The notes: generated by a model from the sequence alone, not told the origin. A DNA stretch of 32,300 nt from Saccoglossus kowalevskii (GCF_000003605.2 NW_003135351.1:239966-272265); one strand, 5' to 3'. Positions 1-11,040 are shown, counted from the stretch's first letter. Numbers and translations: made by a program.

Positions 1-184
1 TAAATTGAAAGTTAAGTTTTCATTTTCTTTGACCAAACTTACAAATAACAATTGTTTGAATAACAACATCACGCTATTCATATCTTATATATGTGCATAG
101 TTTCGAATGAAAGTACTAAAGCACGTTATTGCCGACAGCTATTCTATCCGTTACACATGGCAACAATAAATATATTAAGTTCAC

Positions 185-344
185 CTGTTGATATGGTGGC
201 GAAGCCACGTAAATACACCGTAGATTGTGCGATTTGACGGTCTTCAAAACACTGCTAATGATTTTGGGAGTTGCTTTCGTTAATTTGTGTAAATTTGCTT
301 TGTCGGCATGTGTACAATTCATTTTAGGGTTGTTTGGAAAACAA
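185..344 (-). CDS. Gene A exon 3
   Basis: The acceptor is AAATTTTTTT-like pyrimidine sequence ending TTTCAG at 346-345, and the donor is CAACAG|GTGAAC after 185. The exon is 160 nt. The split codon is AG|T (Ser, where gene C has Arg), followed by CFPNNPKMNC and a C-terminal KSHNLRCIYVASPPYQQ. Conservation with gene C is strongest in the last third. Confidence 0.85.
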
Positions 345-3300
345 CTGAAAAAAATAAGAATGAAAACACCGTACGTCAAAGTGTATTGATGCAGGGATAT
401 TTTTTGAACGTGGATTTGTATTGTAATTATCAATAATAAATAATACGCACAGTCGTTATTTAAACTTGCGAAAATAAGGTATGAGTTTCGACCAAGCTAG
501 ATTGCACACTGCGTCACTGAATCCTGACTAATGCATATAATAAATTATAATCTGTGAGTTTGTGAAGTTCACATATAATTATTGTTTTACTAATGTTATG
601 TTTATGAGTCATGTTATACGTTTAGTGTAGAAGCAACCAGGTATGCCAATTTAATTACTATATTGTGGGAAAATATCTCACCTTTCACCAGTTTTATTCC
701 TCCAATGTATTGCAGCGAATTCTCCTTCACACATTGTTCCTAACACATCCTCAGCCATTTTCTGTAAATATGATGCTGGTTTCCAATATTTGACAATTTC
801 CTCTTCTAACGCTTTTTCGTTTAGGAAGACAAGGTCTCTGGACGGTATCACACCGACACAGTTGTCATTTTCATTGTAATCATTGTTGAAGATATCAGTT
901 AGTAAAGGAAGACTAATTCCTAGATAATTTGAGTAGAGAATCTTCGTCTTATTATAAATCCTTACCAAGTATTCTGTTCTCAACGAATTCAAGGTGGAAT
1001 ATTTAATCTGATAATTTCGATCGTGTTTTTGCATCAGTGGAATGAGGACGTTATCTGCATGTAGGGCTTTCCCACAATGCTTAGTGTATTCACTGAGATT
1101 GGTGATCGGTAAAAGTTTCCCAAGTTCTTTAACATCAAACGTTTCCTCAAAGGATCTCTGCACACGAAGACCACCTTTCTGTGTTTCTAAATGGTTGTGA
1201 AAGGGAATGGTGACAATGGTACGTTGTTCTTTCAGTGCAAGCATCATTGTCCGCGTGTACCCGTTATAGAGCGACGATAAGCCATGGTTCCATGGTAGTA
1301 TTGGTAGGATATAACGGGTTCGATTTTCAGTGTTTTCCTTTTCTGAGCGTTGCTGTGTTATACAAAAAATCAATGTAAATACTAAATTCTAAATCACAAT
1401 TATAATAATAACAATGCATTTTTTCAGTGCCATGCATAATTAATTATACTGTACTGATATCATTTCTAATGATATTTATCACTTAAATTAACCTTGTCCG
1501 TGTTATATCACATGATAATCTGAAGTTACGCATTAAACAAGTTAACTACGTTTTACTAAATAAAAATGGTTCCCAAGTCACAAATACAAGACAAACATCA
1601 CATAAAGTATGATGTCGAAACTAAGAGTCGAGCAGTCGCAATCTCGTTAAAATCGATCACATGGACCGCAAAAATCGTGACGTACGACACACACTTTTCC
1701 GCCAGTCGCCAGTGGACCAATCACCAATGAAAGGCCATCAGATAGACTTTGCCTCTCAAGATGGAAAGAGAGTTCCAATTGTACTGTTCCAATCTTGTAC
1801 TGTAATTGTACTGTAGATGGAGTCCTCTAGGGGAACTTAACGCAAATCCATGGACTTCTGTCTTCACTTGCAAGTTATTTTACGTACAACGTTGGTATAC
1901 AGCGTATATACTATTCCCTCAGTGTTCACATTACGGCGATGGCCGTTACAAATTAGCAATGATAACACGGGAAATGTTTCATCAACCAGAGAAAAAAATC
2001 GATAGTTACAGCTATTGCCACTTTATAAACAAGACTGATATGAACCAAAAAGCACAATCCTTTAAATTTACATTCAGGTATATAAATGTACTTTCAATCA
2101 ACAATCCTAAATTTAGTTATTATATTCCAATGATGTATCCGTTTCAATTTGAGATTAAGATACTACAACATCTGCTTCTGTTTCATACTAAACAGCAATA
2201 TCCAATTTTCTCCTACCTCTTTAATATACATTTCCGAACTTATTTGTTGTGGCTGAACATGTAGAACATATGGAATTTTTTTAAAAAAATGGGATTTTTT
2301 TGTTCGAACTATTCTTTTGGCAGATATAATGAGCTTGTAGTTAGATACAATAAGACTTTCACTAAAATGATCTCACATGTCATCAATGTCACTTGTAGGC
2401 AGTTATAAACAATGTAGACCTTGGTGATGACTAACAGAATATATAGTGAAAATCTGTATCATTGGTATACAGGAATAGATGACACTAAACAAGCTTCAAT
2501 TAAACGACAGTAAAACTGAGGCCATGCGCATTATGTCACCAAGTCTGGCATTGAAATCATCATTTCCATCCTCATTTACTGTTGGCAGTTCACATATACC
2601 TTTTGTAACTTCAGTCATAAATCTTGGTGTTATATTAGACAGCAGTCTCAACATGTCACAACATGTCGGAAATGTTTGTAAGGCAGCATACACTCAGCTA
2701 AGACAGATAAGTTCGATTCGCCATTATTTGACCTCTGATGCTACCAAGACTCTATTCGGTGCATTTGTACTCTCTAGTCTAGATTATTGTAATAGTCTAC
2801 TGGCCGGCTGTCCGCTCACTATCACAAACAAACTGCAACGTGTTCAAAACGCAGCTGTCCGGTTAATTTGTAAATCAAAGAAATCGGATCATGTCAGTCC
2901 AATTCTAAAATCACTGCACTGGTTACCAATTACATCTCGTATACATTATAAAGTCGGAACTATTTGTTACAATTCCATAGCTGCTACCGTACAATCATAC
3001 ATATCACAACTACTTCAACTATATACTCTGTGTTCTTTGGCTATACAAGTTTTGTCCTAAAAACTTTTATATACGTATTTGTGAGGTTAAAATATGCTTA
3101 TCGTCGTGCCCAATAAATCTTGAGCTTAGGTAATATAATTGTACATGATGACACCCAAAGATTCGAATACATATTTTAATTTTGAATATGGCTTCATAAA
3201 CATATATGATCTGAACTATAACTTCTCTCACATATTAATCATAGCGTGCAAATGTACAAACGTAATCATATAATTACCGATTTATTCATCGCCTGTTGAT

Positions 3301-3418
3301 TTAACCTGACTCTTGGTGGGGGTTGAGTTTGAACATTCTTTAGAAATAATGTTAGTATATACAGACTGACAACAAGAAAAACAAAAATATAGCTCATATA
3401 TTTTAGTTGATGATTCAT
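185..3418 (-). CDS. Gene A: O-fucosyltransferase-like gene, exons 1-3 (3' end beyond the window)
   Basis: The exons are 3418-3278, 1352-682 and 344-185, with phases 0, 2 and 0 as in gene C. The signal anchor, about residues 8-27, follows MNHQLKYM. Exon 2 has RYILPILPW, SFEETFDV and IHWRNKTGE. Exon 3 ends CIYVASPPYQQ and has the same 160-nt length as in gene C. No stop or frameshift occurs in 972 coding bases, so the gene appears functional as far as it is visible. Exons 4 and 5 should lie left of position 1. Intron 1 (1353-3277) holds a reverse transcriptase fragment. The role is the same as for gene C: probable Golgi or ER fucosyl transfer with unknown acceptor. Confidence 0.83.
682..1352 (-). 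CDS. Gene A exon 2: N-terminal half of the fucosyltransferase domain
   Basis: The acceptor is TTTTTTGTATAACACAG|CAACGC and the donor is GAAAG|GTGAGA. The exon is 671 nt and codes for 223 residues plus two bases. It carries RTRYILPILPW, LSSLYNGYTRTMMLALKEQ, QRSFEETFDVKEL and ends FAAIHWRNKTGE. It aligns along its full length with gene C exon 2; the six-residue length difference is in the variable segments. Confidence 0.88.
1480..2300. repeat. Intron 1 of gene A: left copy of a segmental duplication
   Basis: It aligns with 15810-16510 (shared strings such as CACAAATACAAGACAAA and TTTAACGTACAACGT-like blocks, and CCCTCAGTGT.CACATTA). The two copies differ by many substitutions and small indels. 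The plus-strand frame at 1806-2264 is not kept in the other copy, so I treat this as non-coding. Confidence 0.7.
2335..3150. mobile_element. Retrotransposon insertion interval in gene A intron 1
   Basis: Relic D carries the pre-insertion arrangement: ATAATTAGCTTACTAG near 16515 runs on to AACACCCAGAGATTCG near 16575. In gene A the matching sequences (ATAATGAGCTTGTAG near 2325 and GACACCCAAAGATTCG near 3149) are about 800 bases apart. The extra DNA contains the reverse transcriptase fragment. Exact ends and target duplications are not clear by eye. Confidence 0.55.
2476..3060 (+). pseudogene. Non-LTR retrotransposon fragment: C-terminal reverse transcriptase region, jockey/CR1 type
   Basis: The open segment begins MTLNKLQLNDSKTEAM and contains NLGVILDSSLNMSQH, SSLDYCNSLLAG and KLQRVQNAAVRLICK followed by HWLPITSRIHYK. 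These are familiar C-terminal reverse transcriptase and thumb motifs of jockey/CR1/L2-like elements, which copy RNA into DNA at a nicked target. The catalytic FADD box and all upstream domains are absent, and the end (LYTLCSLAIQVLS) looks prematurely cut. It is a 5'-truncated dead copy inside intron 1 of gene A in antisense orientation. The corresponding intron of relic D lacks it. Confidence 0.82.
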
Positions 3419-3439
3419 TGCAACCATTAATGAGACGAT
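3278..3439 (-). CDS. Gene A exon 1: signal anchor
   Basis: The exon probably starts at 3439 after a strong acceptor with a poly-T tract (TTTTTTTCCAG|ATCG), which implies an upstream non-coding exon. I chose the ATG at 3418 (MNHQLKYM) because it is conserved in relic D. An in-frame ATG at 3427 would add MVA and is absent from D. The exon codes for 47 residues: a TM segment rich in I, F, V and L, then a polar stem (NVQTQPPPRVRLNQQAMNKS). The donor is TCG|GTAATT, phase 0. Confidence 0.8.
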
Positions 3440-4690
3440 CTGGAAAAAAAATGTAAACAAAAGCATTATGAACTATAATACACAAAACAATAAAAATGTT
3501 TGAAAATGAAAGCCCGCACTCCAGCGATCAAGGGACTCTGACAGAGCGAGACGGATGATTAAACTTCTAACCTCAGCAGGGAGCCATAGAACCACAGAGA
3601 CTCACATGTACCAAAGACAGACTTTAAAGGTCGGGTGTAGAAGTGTTGCTGAGTAGTCAGGGAATGAGTCAGTCAAATCAAAAATAAGGCCAAAACATAT
3701 ACTATAGTTATAATCAGTGACATCACATACTGCCGAATTAATAGAACTACTTCAGTTATGTTTCTTACCACAGAAATAACAAACACTAAAGGAAAAGATC
3801 AATAATAATCACCATACTGAATAAGCCGCACATAACATGGCTACTAAGCTAAGCAACATTAATCCAACCACTAAACTAAATTAACCTGACAGGACCTAGC
3901 TTACAAGTCAAGTTAAATAAATGCTTCGCCAACAAAATGGTTCCCATGAAATGTAAAAGGATAAAAGAATCACCCTAGAACGCCTTTCACAGGATATAGC
4001 AAATTCAACAACGTGGCTATGACTAACTAGAAAGTGCACGTCATTGCCCTAAGCACGTCAGCCAAACAGGAAAGTTCCCTTATATTTTCAAGTGAGCGAC
4101 TAAAACGAATCTGGCCATAAAACAGACAAACAGCGCAAAGAATGGGCCCACCATAAAGTACGTCCACGGTAAAGTTTTATCCTTGATAAAGGCCAAAAAC
4201 GGCAGCCAAACGGCCACAGAGTGTGTGGGAAAGTTTAGGAAAATTCACGGCGGGCACACCTTTTTTCGCTCCCAAAGATACAAACGTTCGATTGCAATCA
4301 ACAATGTCCGGTACCCCTTTCCGCCAAAAACGGTTCACCTACTAGCCACAACGAACTCCACTTGGGTTGAAGCGCACTACAACAACAACAACGACGCCTT
4401 CGTCAGCAACGTCCCTCCTGTCCCGAAATTTTCGATTCACTTCTATTTTTCTTCAACGGCTGGACAGTCTTCTTTATTCTGTATATGTGAATTGTATGCT
4501 GAAGGCTGCGCTATTCTATAGGAGCCGGTGACCTGTGTGACCTGTTTATTCAAGCTACAAGCTGCATGTTGAAAAAAATCACAAAACAAAACATCTTACT
4601 TCTTCGACAAAATTCATGATAAGTTCAAATGTTGATTTTGGTGTTTTGATTTCTTTTTTTTGAAAAATCGCCGTAGCTGTAGCTGAAAAG
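3440..4690. repeat. Duplicated upstream module U, copy 1 (upstream of gene A)
   Basis: It shares blocks with 6836-7980: AATAAAAATGTTTGAAAATG, GAGCGAGACGGATGAT, AACCTCAGCAGGGA and CAGGATATAGCAAATTCAAC. It also shares 4470-4660 with 17050-17660 (AAATCACAAAACAAAACATC). It contains the probable transcription start of gene A somewhere, but no core promoter is obvious. Frames inside it are not conserved between copies. Confidence 0.7.
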
Positions 4691-5049
4691 TCTCCAACAA
4701 TTAAATTAACGCTTTTTACAGTGCCCAACTCGCAGTCTGTCACCTGAATTCTGGACTTAAAAATTGTGTTTGTTTAAGGTGCTATTGTGAAAATTTGAAT
4801 ATCAAGACCATCGTTCATAGCAAGGCAGATTTAGTTGAAATTATTTTACTACCCAACAAAGTTTTGTTGATGGGATTTTTTCATCCTTTTTTGGGGAAAT
4901 CAGTTTTAATGTAAATGAATTGCAACTATTCTTTTATAAAACTATTTATTTTTCAGACACCACCCTTGACTGAAGACACTGGGACATGATATCAGTGATA
5001 CCTTAGACTACACCTAATCATTCAGTCATACAAAATGGACATGATTACA

Positions 5050-6120
5050 GTTTCCCATTACAGTGTTCAGAAATTGCATCTTTGGAGTTGCATTGTGCTA
5101 GTTTAGCAGAGCAGTTGGAAAAACAAACTGCAGATTTTTATAGTATGAAAGTGAAAATATCAGAGCTTTAGGAAGAAGTAGAAAACTAGCGAAAAAAAAA
5201 GAATTTTCACTTGAACGTATAAAAGAGTTGTACAGTTTTATACAGGTTTCCAAAACAACTACGATGCTTTGACAGCATTCCACGACTTTCTTAAAACTAA
5301 AGCTGAGAAGTTGCAATATTTGAGTAATACTAGTAAAGTGACAGAATCACAGTAGTACCAGACTATGAACAAAGGTAAACCAGGGTACAAACAAAAGATG
5401 TCCACCTTAGAAGAGTTATTTATGGTCTTAGTCAGGCTGAATGTAGGACTGTTTGTTGTGGACTTTTCAGACAGGTTTGACATAAGTTCTAGCCAGTTTT
5501 CTAGAAATTTCACAACTTGGATAAATTTTCTCAGTCATGAGCTGAAACTTTTATTTCCCTTTACAACACAAGCCCAGATTAAGGAAACTTTACCAGACGA
5601 GTTTATGCAGTTCCCTACAACCAGATTTATTGACTGTACAGAGGTGTGTGTTGAGGTCTTTACTGGCCCAAAGTCAGACTTACAAGCACCACACCACCTT
5701 TAAGTCACTTGTAGGCATCTCTCCAAATGGTGCGGTTACATTTATTTCTGATTTGTACGGGGGGCGGATATTGGATAAAGAAATAACATTAATCAAGTGA
5801 CAATGTAATGGCCGACAGAGGGTTTGAAATTACGACTATTCTCCCAGCAGGTGTTGATCTGAATACACCACCATTTAAAGGTGACAGGGCACAACTCGCT
5901 GTCGATGGAGTGCAGGACATTACAATGAACATTACACCAGTTCGCATACTTGTTGAAAGGGTAATTGGGAGAATTATCACATTATATATGGAGTTGTGCC
6001 ACTATCTTATGCAAAAATGTAAATCTGATGTTTATTGTTTGTAGTTACCTGACAAACTTTCTGCTACCATTATTAGCACCACAAAATGGAAAACAATGAG
6101 CCAGTAATAAGTGGTCAGTG
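5050..6120 (+). pseudogene. Dead DDE transposase of the THAP/Harbinger (DDE_Tnp_4) type
   Basis: Pieces in three frames give the order known for THAP-linked DDE_Tnp_4 transposases. There is a leucine and lysine-rich coiled-coil-like stretch (about 5075-5200), FYTGFQ (5236) with an HDFLKTKAEKLQYL region, the helix-turn-helix segment EELFMVLVRLNVGL with SSSQFSRNFTTWINF (5410-5530), the catalytic-core start [10 protein letters not shown] (5625-5655), [20 protein letters not shown] (about 5702-5760), MADRGFEI and LNTPPF (5808-5880), and RILVERVIGRI (5943-5975). A TAG at 5353 and frameshifts near 5690, between 5780 and 5808, and near 5975 destroy it. Terminal repeats were not identified. It sits inside the duplicated upstream DNA of gene A. 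Confidence 0.8.
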
Positions 6121-6469
6121 TAAATAGGAATCATGTTGGTAAAAAGATTTGTTGGCAGTGGCTTATTATTTTTTGTCTACAATATTGCACCTTATCCAGA
6201 TTAATTTTTTTTTTTTAAAGACTGGCCACAGATAAGCAGTTTTATAATACCTTAAGTCCACACCTATTCTTTTAATAGCCAACATGTAACCAATAAGAAG
6301 AGTTTTATTCTTTAGTTTGCTAAACAAAATACTAGTAGCAGAAATAGTGTAACGCTTTTTTATTGATATTAGAAAACTGAAGAATGTATAACAATTTGTT
6401 TTACATTTTATAGGCACAGTAATAAATTATTGCAGAGGTTTTAAATAATTGTATTTTATGAATGGTTTT

Positions 6470-6800
6470 CCCGGGCAGCACATTAATTGCATCAATTCCA
6501 AATACGTACGAACATGAATGATGATGTGACAAAGCCCCGTCAGCAAATCGTGGTATATTTGTTAAGAAGGCTAGATCTTTGCTAGATCATGACTATTATT
6601 GTTAGACGACATTGCGTTTTTCAGGCTTCCCTTCCAGCCACGAGTAAAACTGAATGTTCCAATAAACTATTACTGACATATTTTTGACTCGCAATTGGCA
6701 AAACACGATAATTCTTTTTTAATATTTGAATTACGACGTTTGCTTGAGTAAGTCATGCTCGCATAACCACGAATGAATCGGTTATTGCTCTCTATATTGA
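6470..6800. repeat. Duplicated module V, copy 1
   Basis: It aligns with 13310-13612 and 27905-28277: TTGCTAGATCATGA, GGAATGTTCC-like, GCGAAACA.GATAATTC and ATGAATCGGTTA. In the other two places this module lies upstream of gene C-type exon 1, but here no exon remains to its left. Confidence 0.65.
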
Positions 6801-6835
6801 CATGTTCATATCCAAACACCTCATACCATACGATA

Positions 6836-7990
6836 TTATTTAACTGAAAAAAAAAAATGTATACAAAAGCAATAAAAATGTTTGAAAATGAAAGCTCGCC
6901 CTCCAGTGATCAAGAACTCTGACGGAGCGAGACGGATGATGAAACTTCTAACCTCAGCAGGGAACCAATAGGTATCTTCATTTTCACGACCACTAGGACT
7001 GTCACAAGTAATAACAACAGACTTTATAAAGGTCCGGAGTTGATTAATTGTTATATAGTTATAGTCAGGGAATGAGGCCAACACATATACTATAGTTATA
7101 ATCAGTGACAGCACATTCTGCCGATTTAATAGAACTACTTCAGTTATGTTTCACAGAAATAACAAACAATAAAGGAAAAGATCACTAATAATCGCTAGAC
7201 TGAACAAGCCGCACAGAACCTGGCTAATAAGCTAATTTAATTACCAAACCAAATCTAGCAGGCTGAACCAAGCCGCAAAATCAATCCAACCACTAAACTA
7301 AATTAACTCGACGGGACCTACATGCTAAGTCAACTTAATGCTAAACCAAATTAACTGACAAGTCGATTTGAATAAATGTTTTGCCTAGAACGCCGTTCAC
7401 AGGATATAGCAAATTCAACAAAGTCGTTATGACTAACTAGAAAGTGAACGGCATAAAAGCCGAAACTGCTACAGAATAAGCGGTAAAATTTAGAAAATTA
7501 CACGGAAGCGTGAAGACGCAAACCCGGCGGCCACACGTAAATAGCCAAACACAACAGTTTTTTTTTTCGCTCCCTAGACAAAGGTACAAACGATGTAAAT
7601 TAGGAAGTTGTTATGCAATAAAAGTTCAAGTGAGTTCACTGTGTCTGCGTTGCAATCAACAATGTTCTGGCCCCTGTCTGCCCCAAACCTACCAGTGATG
7701 ATGAATTACACTTCGGGGTGAACTAAAAATCCACTAGCCCGCCTGAATTTGCGATTCACTTCTAAGTTTCTTCAACGGCCAGAAACTCTTCTTCCAATAG
7801 CACAGTACGACGTTGTTTGCTCAAACCCAAATTTATACTGTATTTATACTGAATGTTGTAGTGTAGGCTGCGCTATTGTATATGAGCTAGTCACCTGTGT
7901 GACCTGTGGTGTGGACGTCAAACGACCTCGTTTCAGGCTACTTAAATAAAAAATCACAAAATTAAATGGTGAATTTTGATAATAGGGACT
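6836..7990. repeat. Duplicated upstream module U, copy 2 (without an attached exon 1)
   Basis: It aligns with 3440-4600, but the homology stops exactly where exon 1 of gene A would begin (3437). Left of 6836 it joins a different module (V), so this is a chimeric junction. The last part (7980-8100: CATCAAGACTCATT, GATGTAAATGAATACAGGCT) aligns with 17845-17935. No gene is supported here. Confidence 0.65.
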
Positions 7991-8227
7991 GCCAAAACTA
8001 GCTCATCAAGACTCATTTAATGTACTTAAATAATGTTGATGTAAATGAATACAGGCTCCGAATACAGTCTATACGTTGAAGCAAAAATAATAAAAAATAA
8101 ATACAAAATATTGTGTTCATATGAAATTCAATCAAGTTGCAATACAATGAAATACAAAACGAGTTACCTATTTCACCAACAACAGAAGAAAATCAAAGAA
8201 AGCTTAGAAAGAACTCCCGTGTGCTGA

Positions 8228-9445
8228 GAGTATTGGAGACACATTAAAAATTAATTCAAAATTACTTGAACTTGAGATATTGATGGAAAAGAAGAGAACT
8301 AATTATGCAAATAAGGTTACTAATATGAACAGATTTAAGTGTAAAACTAATAAGGTCTGCACAATGTACCAAGTTTCATTGAAATGTGATTGGAACAAAA
8401 AAATTATTAATTATTATGCTAATTAGAGAATTAATATGAACTGATTTTAACCCAAAATTAATCAGGCTGTCTATTGTCCTAGACCATTTATGTACAAAGT
8501 TTTATTCAAATGTGATGATCAATACTTGAGATATCAGTACTAATTAATTATGTTAATTAGGTGATTAATAAATATAAAGCATAAATATTTACTAAAAACT
8601 AATATGGTGTATAATCCTAGGTTCATTGAAATGTGGTGGGTACTCTTAAAATCCAATGAGTGTTTTTTTAGATATCAGTGCAACAGCCATATAACAGCCA
8701 CAAATTTACTAATTATGCAAATTAGGTAATTAATATGCACAATTATTTATCCCCAAATTAATCAAGTCTCTGCATAGTCCTAGATAATCTATGTCGCAAG
8801 TCTCATTGAAATGTGATGATTAGTACTTGAGATATCAGGTGAAAAGCTGAAAATTAACTAAGTATGCTATTAAGGTGATTACTATGCACAAATATTTACC
8901 CAAAAACTAATTAGGTCTCTGCACATTCCTCAAGTAATTATGTACAAAGTTTCATTGAAACGTGATCATTACTACTCGAAATATCAAAAGCTGAAAATTA
9001 ATTATGAAAATTAGGTAGTAATTAATATGTACTGATATTACCCAAACAACTATCAGGTCTGTGCAGTGTCCTTTGATATCTATGTTTTATAAAAAATTTT
9101 ATGATTAGTACTTGAGATATCAATGGAAAAGCCGAAAATTGATTAATTATTATGCGAATTAGGTAATTAATATAAACAGATTTTTAGCCAAGACTAATCA
9201 AATTTGCGCATTAGTTCAGAGTATCCATGTGCCAAGTTTCATCAAAATCCAATGAGTGATTCTTCAAATATCAATGGAACATTCATGGAACAGCTAAAAA
9301 TCAGCTAATTATCATGCAATTTAGGTAATTAGTATTCATGGATGTTTACTAAAACCTAATCAACTCTGCGCATTATCCCAGAGCATCTATTTACCAAGTT
9401 TCACCAACATGTTATTAGTGGTTCTTGAGATAACAAAAAAGTGAC
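8228..9445. repeat. Degenerate tandem array, unit about 150 bp, about eight units
   Basis: Each unit carries AATTATGCAAATTAGGTAATTAATATG-like sequence, then AATCAGGTCTCTGCA, a CCAAGTTTCATTGAAATGTG-like block and TACTTGAGATATCA. The GATATCA block recurs near 8530, 8674, 8831, 8980, 9112, 9266 and 9427, so spacing varies from about 130 to 160. Unit-to-unit divergence is high. No long ORF runs through it. The homologous right-hand DNA (about 17940-18390) lacks the array. Confidence 0.75.
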
Positions 9446-9480
9446 ATACATACATACATACAGACATACAGACAGGGTAA
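9446..9480. repeat. CATA/GACA microsatellite ending the 150-bp array
   Basis: Short runs of ACATAC and ACAGAC close the array at its right edge and are followed by GGGTAACAGCAAAGAG. Such tails often mark the end of a transposable element copy in invertebrates, so the whole array may be part of one element. Confidence 0.55.
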
Positions 9481-9589
9481 CAGCAAAGAGTTCCTTTTGA
9501 GCTTCGCACACGTGAGTCAAAAAGAAAGAAAAATTGTATTTGTTGTGGAACTGTTTGGTGTTGATGAAAATACTTTGTTCCGTCTGCTG

Positions 9590-10160
9590 CTTGTACTGCG
9601 ACTAAACGACAAAGCTACAATTATTTTACATTAACACAGGTTTCAAAACAAAATATATGCATATTTATTTGTGTGTGTACATTATCAGTGAAATGTACAA
9701 TCAATGACATTGCGAATAAAACTGGCGAATGAAAGTAATACGTACAGTGCATTCCATCGCCGACGTAAACATTTGTAATAACACCTAAACTAGTGATTGC
9801 AATTAATGCAGTCGCCAACACTACAACATATTGTGAATGTACAACATGTAAAATATGAAAACAACGACACTGTACACACCCATACATATTGAACCAAATA
9901 TAACAGATGTTTATATAAATGTAATTATAATTATAACAAATTACCACATCTGTAATCTGTTCACTAACTAAAATGTGGGTTTGCAATACCCGGGAAAATG
10001 GGATGGCATTACACTTGATGGTATATCGTTATAATTGAATATTGATGATGAACACATTTCCTACACTGACTATTTTAGTTGTTGTGCAAACGCTATTACA
10101 CAAACAAATAAAATAACATTGTGAGTGTATATATTAACATTAAATAACGTTTTCTATATT
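9590..10160. repeat. Segmental duplication, left copy (matches 18385-19020)
   Basis: Shared blocks include GACGTAAACATTTGTAATAA, CTAGTGATTGCAATTAA and GGGTTTG.AATACCCGGGAA. The minus-strand frame at 9621-9986 contains a hydrophobic run, but the right copy has stops in it. I see no supported gene. Confidence 0.65.
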
Positions 10161-10550
10161 TACCAGCGTTGCATGCAATGAGAGCTGCATGAAATTAATT
10201 ATATATAACATTTTAATCAAGAATTTACGTTTTGCTCTGCCATTTATATTTATAATATTCATACATTGCTTGTGTATGTCAAAGTTCCCATTTAGCTGTT
10301 GTATTAAAATGATGTTGGTGTTTAATATTACATGTTAAGTAAATATTTTTTTTTGTAAATATATCAACAGTAAATAATTTTCTAATAGAGTAACTCGTCG
10401 CAACGTAGATATGTGTAAGCATGACACCACCACGTTCTGTAATTTTACATGATTAGTCCAACCTGTTGGAATTTGTATTGCAACTATTGCTGTTCTTGCA
10501 TTGTTGCATAGCGTTAAATCAGAAATATTTTTCTCACAAGAAATTAGTGT
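10160..10550. repeat. 3' flank of relic B, duplicated (matches 21065-22450)
   Basis: Blocks such as TTTTAATCAAGAA with TAGAATATTCATACA, and ACCACCACGTTCTGT with TTGCTGT.CTTGCAT, occur in the same order downstream of gene C. Here they are closer together. This is non-coding flank on the 3' side of exon 5. Confidence 0.6.
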
Positions 10551-10554
10551 TTTG

Positions 10555-10704
10555 TTAAAGTAGTTTCAGTAGCTCAGGGGCTGGAACCAAACAAATTGCC
10601 CCGACTCCATGAAGTGCCATGGTAATTTTTTTTTATTTGTGGATCTCTTCGAAATTCGACGTAAAAAGATCATTATGTCCGATTAGTATTTAACACCTCG
10701 GCGT
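10555..10704 (-). pseudogene. Relic B exon 5: C-terminal exon with stops
   Basis: The acceptor AATGTTACAG|ACGCCGAGGTG is identical to gene C. The frame then reaches TAA and TGA within about 10 codons. Alignment with gene C exon 5 continues (TTTTTACGTCGAAT, GGCACTTCATG, CCTGAGCT) to a TAA at 10557-10555. An A-rich expansion lies where gene C has AAAAGAAAATTACGG. Confidence 0.72.
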
Positions 10705-10925
10705 CTGTAACATTAAAAACAAACAATATGTAACATGAAAAACAATTCACTGGTTTTAAATTTTATAAATTGATGCTGCAAACATATTCACAAAGCTTTC
10801 AATTCATTGCCTTGTAAATAAAACGGTAGATTATATTTAATTTTGAGTATTCAGTGCTATCGGCAAATTAAGCGGTTCAAAATTATACAGAAGTGCATGC
10901 CCAGTGTATTTATAAAATAACTTAC

Positions 10926-11026
10926 ATTCAGCAATTAGTTTCTCCAGTAATGACAATGCGTAAATTACCATCTTTGTACCTGACAACCAATTTCTAAACA
11001 ATCTTATTTATGGAGGATTAATACAA
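10926..11026 (-). pseudogene. Relic B exon 4: frameshifted, intron 3 deleted
   Basis: CATTGTCATTACTGGAG followed by AACTAATTGCTGAAT|GTAAGT matches the end of gene C exon 4, with one extra T that breaks the frame. Weaker similarity continues upward to about 11026. There it nearly abuts the exon 3 donor at 11040, so the 861-base intron 3 has shrunk to about 14 bases and the exon 4 acceptor is gone. The kept donor sequences show this is a decayed genomic copy, not a processed pseudogene. Confidence 0.7.
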
Positions 11027-11040
11027 AAATAGTTGCTCAC

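Noticed and set aside
1806-2264. 152-codon plus-strand frame
   Set aside because: It lies in gene A intron 1, and the homologous DNA at 16140-16510 does not keep the frame. No family motif.
4183-4521. 112-codon plus-strand frame
   Set aside because: It lies in duplicated module U. The matching frames at 7510-7949 and 17069-17332 are interrupted or read differently, so it is chance openness.
5098-5513. Minus-strand frames over the transposase
   Set aside because: Antisense shadows of the transposase coding sequence on the plus strand.
8228-9445. Repeat array considered as CRISPR
   Set aside because: Units are about 150 bp, degenerate, without regular unique spacers, and the DNA is clearly from an animal.
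9621-9986. 121-codon minus-strand frame taken as a gene
   Set aside because: The right-hand duplicate has stops and an insertion. Only a short hydrophobic run is shared, and I kept that as a low-interest observation.
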